From: Desulfobacteraceae bacterium
Lineage (GTDB): Bacteria > Desulfobacterota > Desulfobacteria > Desulfobacterales > ETH-SRB1
Reading direction: 5' to 3'
Assembly (NCBI GenBank): GCA_013202725.1
Contig: JABMRH010000121.1
Location: 1 to 7,100 of the forward strand
DNA: 7,100 nucleotides
This document shows positions 5,310-7,100 of this stretch, one piece after another (position 1 is the stretch's first letter; the number at the start of each line of letters is the position of its first letter). The position numbers were made by a program, and so were the translations under genes. The notes beneath the pieces were generated by a model that was not told where the DNA came from, ran no database searches, and saw nothing but the letters and a program-made list of their open reading frames with translations.

Positions 5310-7057
5310 ATAAAGACACACAAAATAAACATCCAATAAAGCCTGCCAAAAGCCTGTCTATGCAAAGGAAGGAGATACTTTCTCTTCCAGCAGACAAGGC
5401 GTTGGATTATATTCTGGATGCGCCGAATCCATCTGCCATCGTGCATTCATTTCCGGAAGAAGATCTATATTTTCTGGTACATGATATAGGGCTTGAAGAT
5501 TCTCTTACCCTGTTGTCGCTTGCTTCCGACAAGCAGTGGGAATACATGCTTGATATAGAGGTTTGGAAAAAGGATAGAATTGAAATAAGGTCTGTAACAA
5601 AATGGCTTGATTTGCTCTTTCGAGCCCACCCTGATCGGTTTATCAAATGGTTTTTAGGAAAAAAATTAGAATTCATTGAATTCTATTTGTTCAAAAATAT
5701 CGAGGTAATAATCAGGGAGCATGACCAGGACCCCTCAGATTTAGGCGAAGGCTTTTTCACGCTTGACGATACCTTTTATATAAGATTTACAGACTATCCT
5801 TTTGAGGAAAAATCAGATGGTGACTTTCAAAAAATACGCGATAAATTTCTGAAAAATCTTATGCATCGCCTTGCTGCCTATGATCTCATAACATATCAAA
5901 ATGTTCTGCTTGAGTCTTCAAGCGTTATTCCTGCTGAATCGGAAGAAGAAGACTACAGGCTGCGAAATGTCAGACTTGCGGAAAAAGGCTTTCTGCCGTT
6001 TGATGAAGCAATAGGCATCTATCAATCGTTAAGACCTCAGGACATTGAGAAGGCTGGCAAAAAATATACTTTGGCTGGTTCCGACCCGAATTTACATCTT
6101 CCTGTGCCTGTATATGCTGCCGGTATGCTTCAAGGACACAACCTTTTTACAGACGCCCTGCAAACGATTGACGCAGAAGGTGCTCTGCTGCAAATTCAAG
6201 CTGAGTTTGCCGGTCTGGCTAATCAGATTATAGCGGCTGATCAAAAAAACATCAAAAGCAGGGATGAATTAAGAAATGTGGTAAAAAAGGCCTGCGGATA
6301 TATAAGCATCGGGCTTGAGCGTTTAACCGGAGCAGACAAAACGTTAGATGCAAACCAAAGCGCTGCATTAATACAAAAATATATGCTTTCACACATTTTC
6401 CAGGCTGGATACACTCTTGCCCTTGAGCTTAAGTGGAAGGCTGAAAAATGGCGCTCAAAAAGCTGGTTTGCAAAAAATGGCCTGTCCCTCAGCTTCTGGG
6501 ACGAAGAATGGCTCGGTGTGCTGGGAGGCCTGCTGATTAAAAAACCGCTGTTTTACGATAACTATAAAACAACTTCTTCTCTTTACAGGGAGTTTTCTTC
6601 TATTGAAGATATCAGAGATGCTGAAAAGGTATTAAATGAAATTATAGCCTTTGATGATTTTCTCTCCCTGATGGCAATCAAGTTTGAAGCTACCGGGAAA
6701 AGGACGATAACATATAAAAATCTTATACTGACATTATGGGCAAGGCATTATCTTGGACTTTCCGAGGAGCTTGCGCCGCTTACTCTTGATGAATTTAAGA
6801 CCTTTTTTGATGATTTGTTAATTACTCCTCAAAAATCGGAAAAAGACAAACAACGAAAAACAAGTAAATCGATTAAAGAATCCTTTTTAAACTGGGTTTC
6901 AGAAAAAACCGGTCTAAATATATACGAGATTACTCAAAGACTTGGGCAAACCCTGGAAAATCTTTTTAATGACATAGAAAGCGAATATGGGGCTGTTGCA
7001 AAAAAGGATCTCGATCCCAAATATATCTATCTTTTTCTGGTTAAGCAAAATCAATAA
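5306..7057 (+). CDS. Uncharacterised DUF6178-like protein
   Basis: This is a 583-residue soluble protein of unknown function that, from memory, resembles the DUF6178 family of delta-proteobacteria. The N-terminal part (about 24-130) is a chain of short helices, with SLPADKALDYILDAPNPSAI, then EEDLYFLVHDIGLEDSLTLL, then ASDKQWEYMLDIEVW. This pattern of a residue block, pairs of acidic residues and leucines loosely recalls helical MgtE-N-like repeats. The middle (about 180-310) and C-terminal (about 320-500) parts are also mostly helical. They carry conserved-looking aromatic clusters such as KWRSKSWF and LSFWDEEWLGVLGGL (393-407). A charged linker (about 507-524) precedes a last helical segment. 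There is no signal peptide, membrane helix or catalytic motif that I recognise. The start at 5306 is chosen because its ATG overlaps the permease stop (ATGA). An in-frame upstream ATG at 5240 lies inside the permease and is less likely. Last gene of the operon. Confidence 0.8.
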   Translation: MNKDTQNKHPIKPAKSLSMQRKEILSLPADKALDYILDAPNPSAIVHSFPEEDLYFLVHDIGLEDSLTLLSLASDKQWEYMLDIEVWKKDRIEIRSVTKWLDLLFRAHPDRFIKWFLGKKLEFIEFYLFKNIEVIIREHDQDPSDLGEGFFTLDDTFYIRFTDYPFEEKSDGDFQKIRDKFLKNLMHRLAAYDLITYQNVLLESSSVIPAESEEEDYRLRNVRLAEKGFLPFDEAIGIYQSLRPQDIEKAGKKYTLAGSDPNLHLPVPVYAAGMLQGHNLFTDALQTIDAEGALLQIQAEFAGLANQIIAADQKNIKSRDELRNVVKKACGYISIGLERLTGADKTLDANQSAALIQKYMLSHIFQAGYTLALELKWKAEKWRSKSWFAKNGLSLSFWDEEWLGVLGGLLIKKPLFYDNYKTTSSLYREFSSIEDIRDAEKVLNEIIAFDDFLSLMAIKFEATGKRTITYKNLILTLWARHYLGLSEELAPLTLDEFKTFFDDLLITPQKSEKDKQRKTSKSIKESFLNWVSEKTGLNIYEITQRLGQTLENLFNDIESEYGAVAKKDLDPKYIYLFLVKQNQ

Positions 7058-7058
7058 A

Positions 7059-7086
7059 GGTGTTAAGTGTTAGGTGTTAAGTGTTA
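7059..7086 (+). repeat. Heptanucleotide tandem repeat, four units
   Basis: Four perfect-register 7-mers (GGTGTTA, AGTGTTA, GGTGTTA, AGTGTTA; consensus R-G-T-G-T-T-A) start two bases after the stop codon of the last operon gene. The G/A at the first position alternates, so it is also two copies of a 14-mer. The unit differs from that of the upstream array but the period is the same. No terminator hairpin is visible before the window ends. Confidence 0.85.
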
Positions 7087-7100
7087 AGAATATGATTAAA

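Overview
The window looks like a piece of a Desulfobacterota-type (delta-proteobacterial, probably anaerobic) genome or metagenome contig. This rests on the 583-residue protein resembling the DUF6178 family, on the nitroreductase tail, and on period-7 intergenic repeats that I associate with this group. It is an inference from remembered family resemblance, not from a search.

Layout. Bases 1-2000 are visibly GC-richer and read on the minus strand. They hold the C-terminal remnant of a short-chain dehydrogenase/reductase (SDR) at the left edge and an intact thiamine-diphosphate-dependent decarboxylase/acetolactate-synthase-like enzyme (366-1997, GTG start with a strong RBS). Bases 2100-2530, also minus strand, hold what looks like a decayed toxin-antitoxin-like locus. 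A good promoter and a perfect RBS drive a 33-residue AbrB/MazE-type antitoxin that is cut off inside its DNA-binding fold, and its stop codon overlaps (ATGA) the start of an unrecognised 80-residue helical ORF. Bases 2540-2830 are an AT-rich divergent intergenic region. It contains a 15-codon basic micro-ORF with a strong RBS, a stable hairpin, a plausible sigma70 promoter and five tandem heptamers.

Bases 2831-7057 are a compact plus-strand operon of four genes joined by overlapping stop/start codons: rdgB-type XTP/dITP diphosphatase, a nitroreductase-family flavoprotein, an AmpG-like MFS permease and the DUF6178-like protein. A second, different heptamer array begins two bases after the last stop codon, so period-7 repeats bracket the operon.

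How the genes might work together. RdgB cleans non-canonical purine nucleotides, the flavoprotein does an NAD(P)H-linked reduction, the permease probably imports muropeptides or a similar solute, and the last protein has no known role. The tight overlaps suggest co-expression but do not prove one pathway. I found no clear new defence or mobile system. The most interesting items are the unknown last gene, the leader region of the operon, the heptamer arrays and the decayed antitoxin locus.
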